From CAVPDG01 sp963702535 (GTDB taxonomy: Bacteria; Chloroflexota; Anaerolineae; Anaerolineales; UBA4823), in the NCBI GenBank assembly GCA_963702535.1, contig CAVPDG010000004.1:682001-746000 (forward strand): DNA of 64,000 nucleotides. Direction: 5' to 3'. The notes below the pieces were generated by a model. That model saw only the letters and a program-made list of their open reading frames with translations, was not told the origin of the DNA and ran no database searches. The translations under genes were made by a program, and so were the position numbers. This document shows, in pieces, positions 63,847-64,000 of this stretch. The number at the start of each line of letters is the position of its first letter. Positions within the stretch are counted from its first letter, which is position 1.

Positions 63847-64000
63847 ATGAGCCCAATTCGTACCATCATTATGGGAGCCGCAGGACGCGATTTCCATAAC
63901 TTCAACGTTTTTTTCCGCAACAATGCGGAGTATGAAGTGGTTGCATTCACCGCCACCCAGATCCCGGATATCGAAGGCCGTACTTATCCGCCAGCAGCTT
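63847..64000 (+). CDS. Cyclic 2,3-diphosphoglycerate synthetase-like GTPase (5' part only)
   Basis: 51 residues visible before the window ends: PIRTIIMGAAGRDFHNFNVF, FRNNAEYEVVAFTATQIPDI, EGRTYPPAA. This N-terminus matches proteins annotated as cyclic-2,3-diphosphoglycerate synthetase/GTPase, common in archaea and Chloroflexota. AAGGAG precedes ATG 63847. Confidence 0.7.
   Translation, partial: MSPIRTIIMGAAGRDFHNFNVFFRNNAEYEVVAFTATQIPDIEGRTYPPAA

Overview
The window looks like a chromosomal contig of a GC-rich Chloroflexota bacterium, most likely of class Anaerolineae. This is an inference from gene content and style: secreted proteins ending in a hydrophobic-Leu-Pro-hydrophobic-Lys tail, lipoproteins, a mevalonate-pathway decarboxylase, an NRAMP plus MgtE_N/CBS pair, and zinc-ribbon membrane proteins. 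No rRNA, tRNA or CRISPR array was found.

Layout. (1) 0-7.3 kb, mostly minus strand: NRAMP-like transporter (cut by the window edge) with its MgtE_N/CBS partner, a DUF1269 protein, a cold-shock protein, a patch of decayed secreted-protein genes, a PLP decarboxylase and a haemolysin-III protein. (2) 7.5-24.4 kb, plus strand: degV, then a heme-containing sensor kinase and NarL-type regulator, then a run of redox genes closed by a strong terminator at 24.41 kb. The run holds a 17-heme membrane-anchored cytochrome, a four-helix cytochrome b, a TPR protein, an NHL beta-propeller protein, a six-heme cytochrome with the heme layout of the Geobacter nanowire subunit OmcS, a giant transglycosylase-subtilase-multiheme fusion, a nuclease-fold protein and an octaheme lipoprotein with a collagen-like linker. 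About 40 CXXCH motifs lie in 16 kb. I read it as an extracellular electron transfer locus: quinol oxidation by cytochrome b and the 17-heme protein, export and maturation by the wall-lytic/protease fusion, and conduction through an OmcS-like filament, under control of the heme sensor. This is the most interesting system here. (3) 24.4-30.6 kb: MFS transporter, aldo/keto reductase, small membrane and lipoprotein genes, cupin. (4) 30.9-50.7 kb: an accessory, less GC-rich stretch of small stress-type genes (dodecin, CsbD, DUF883-like, two lmo0937-type proteins, CbpA/CbpM, chagasin-like inhibitor, PRC-barrel lipoprotein, bPH/SHOCT), a GH13 branching enzyme, a degenerate GTPase, an FAD disulfide reductase, a lipid kinase and one IS701-like insertion sequence. 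It carries four copies of a ~72-bp dispersed repeat and several gene remnants. (5) 50.7-64 kb: housekeeping block with mvaD, an M50 site-2 protease, a HEAT protein, an AEC transporter, a zincin, acylphosphatase, radC, eno, pyrG, a roadblock protein, rpsT, argS and a partial cyclic-2,3-diphosphoglycerate-synthetase-like gene.

A caution for every reader: at least a dozen genes, including the essential pyrG and argS, are split by single-base indels, many in short homopolymers. This pattern fits uncorrected (probably long-read) sequence errors better than real pseudogenes, so I annotate these as single frameshifted genes with their full extents. Real decay is also present (truncated copies of mvaD, csbD and secreted-protein genes) and is listed separately.
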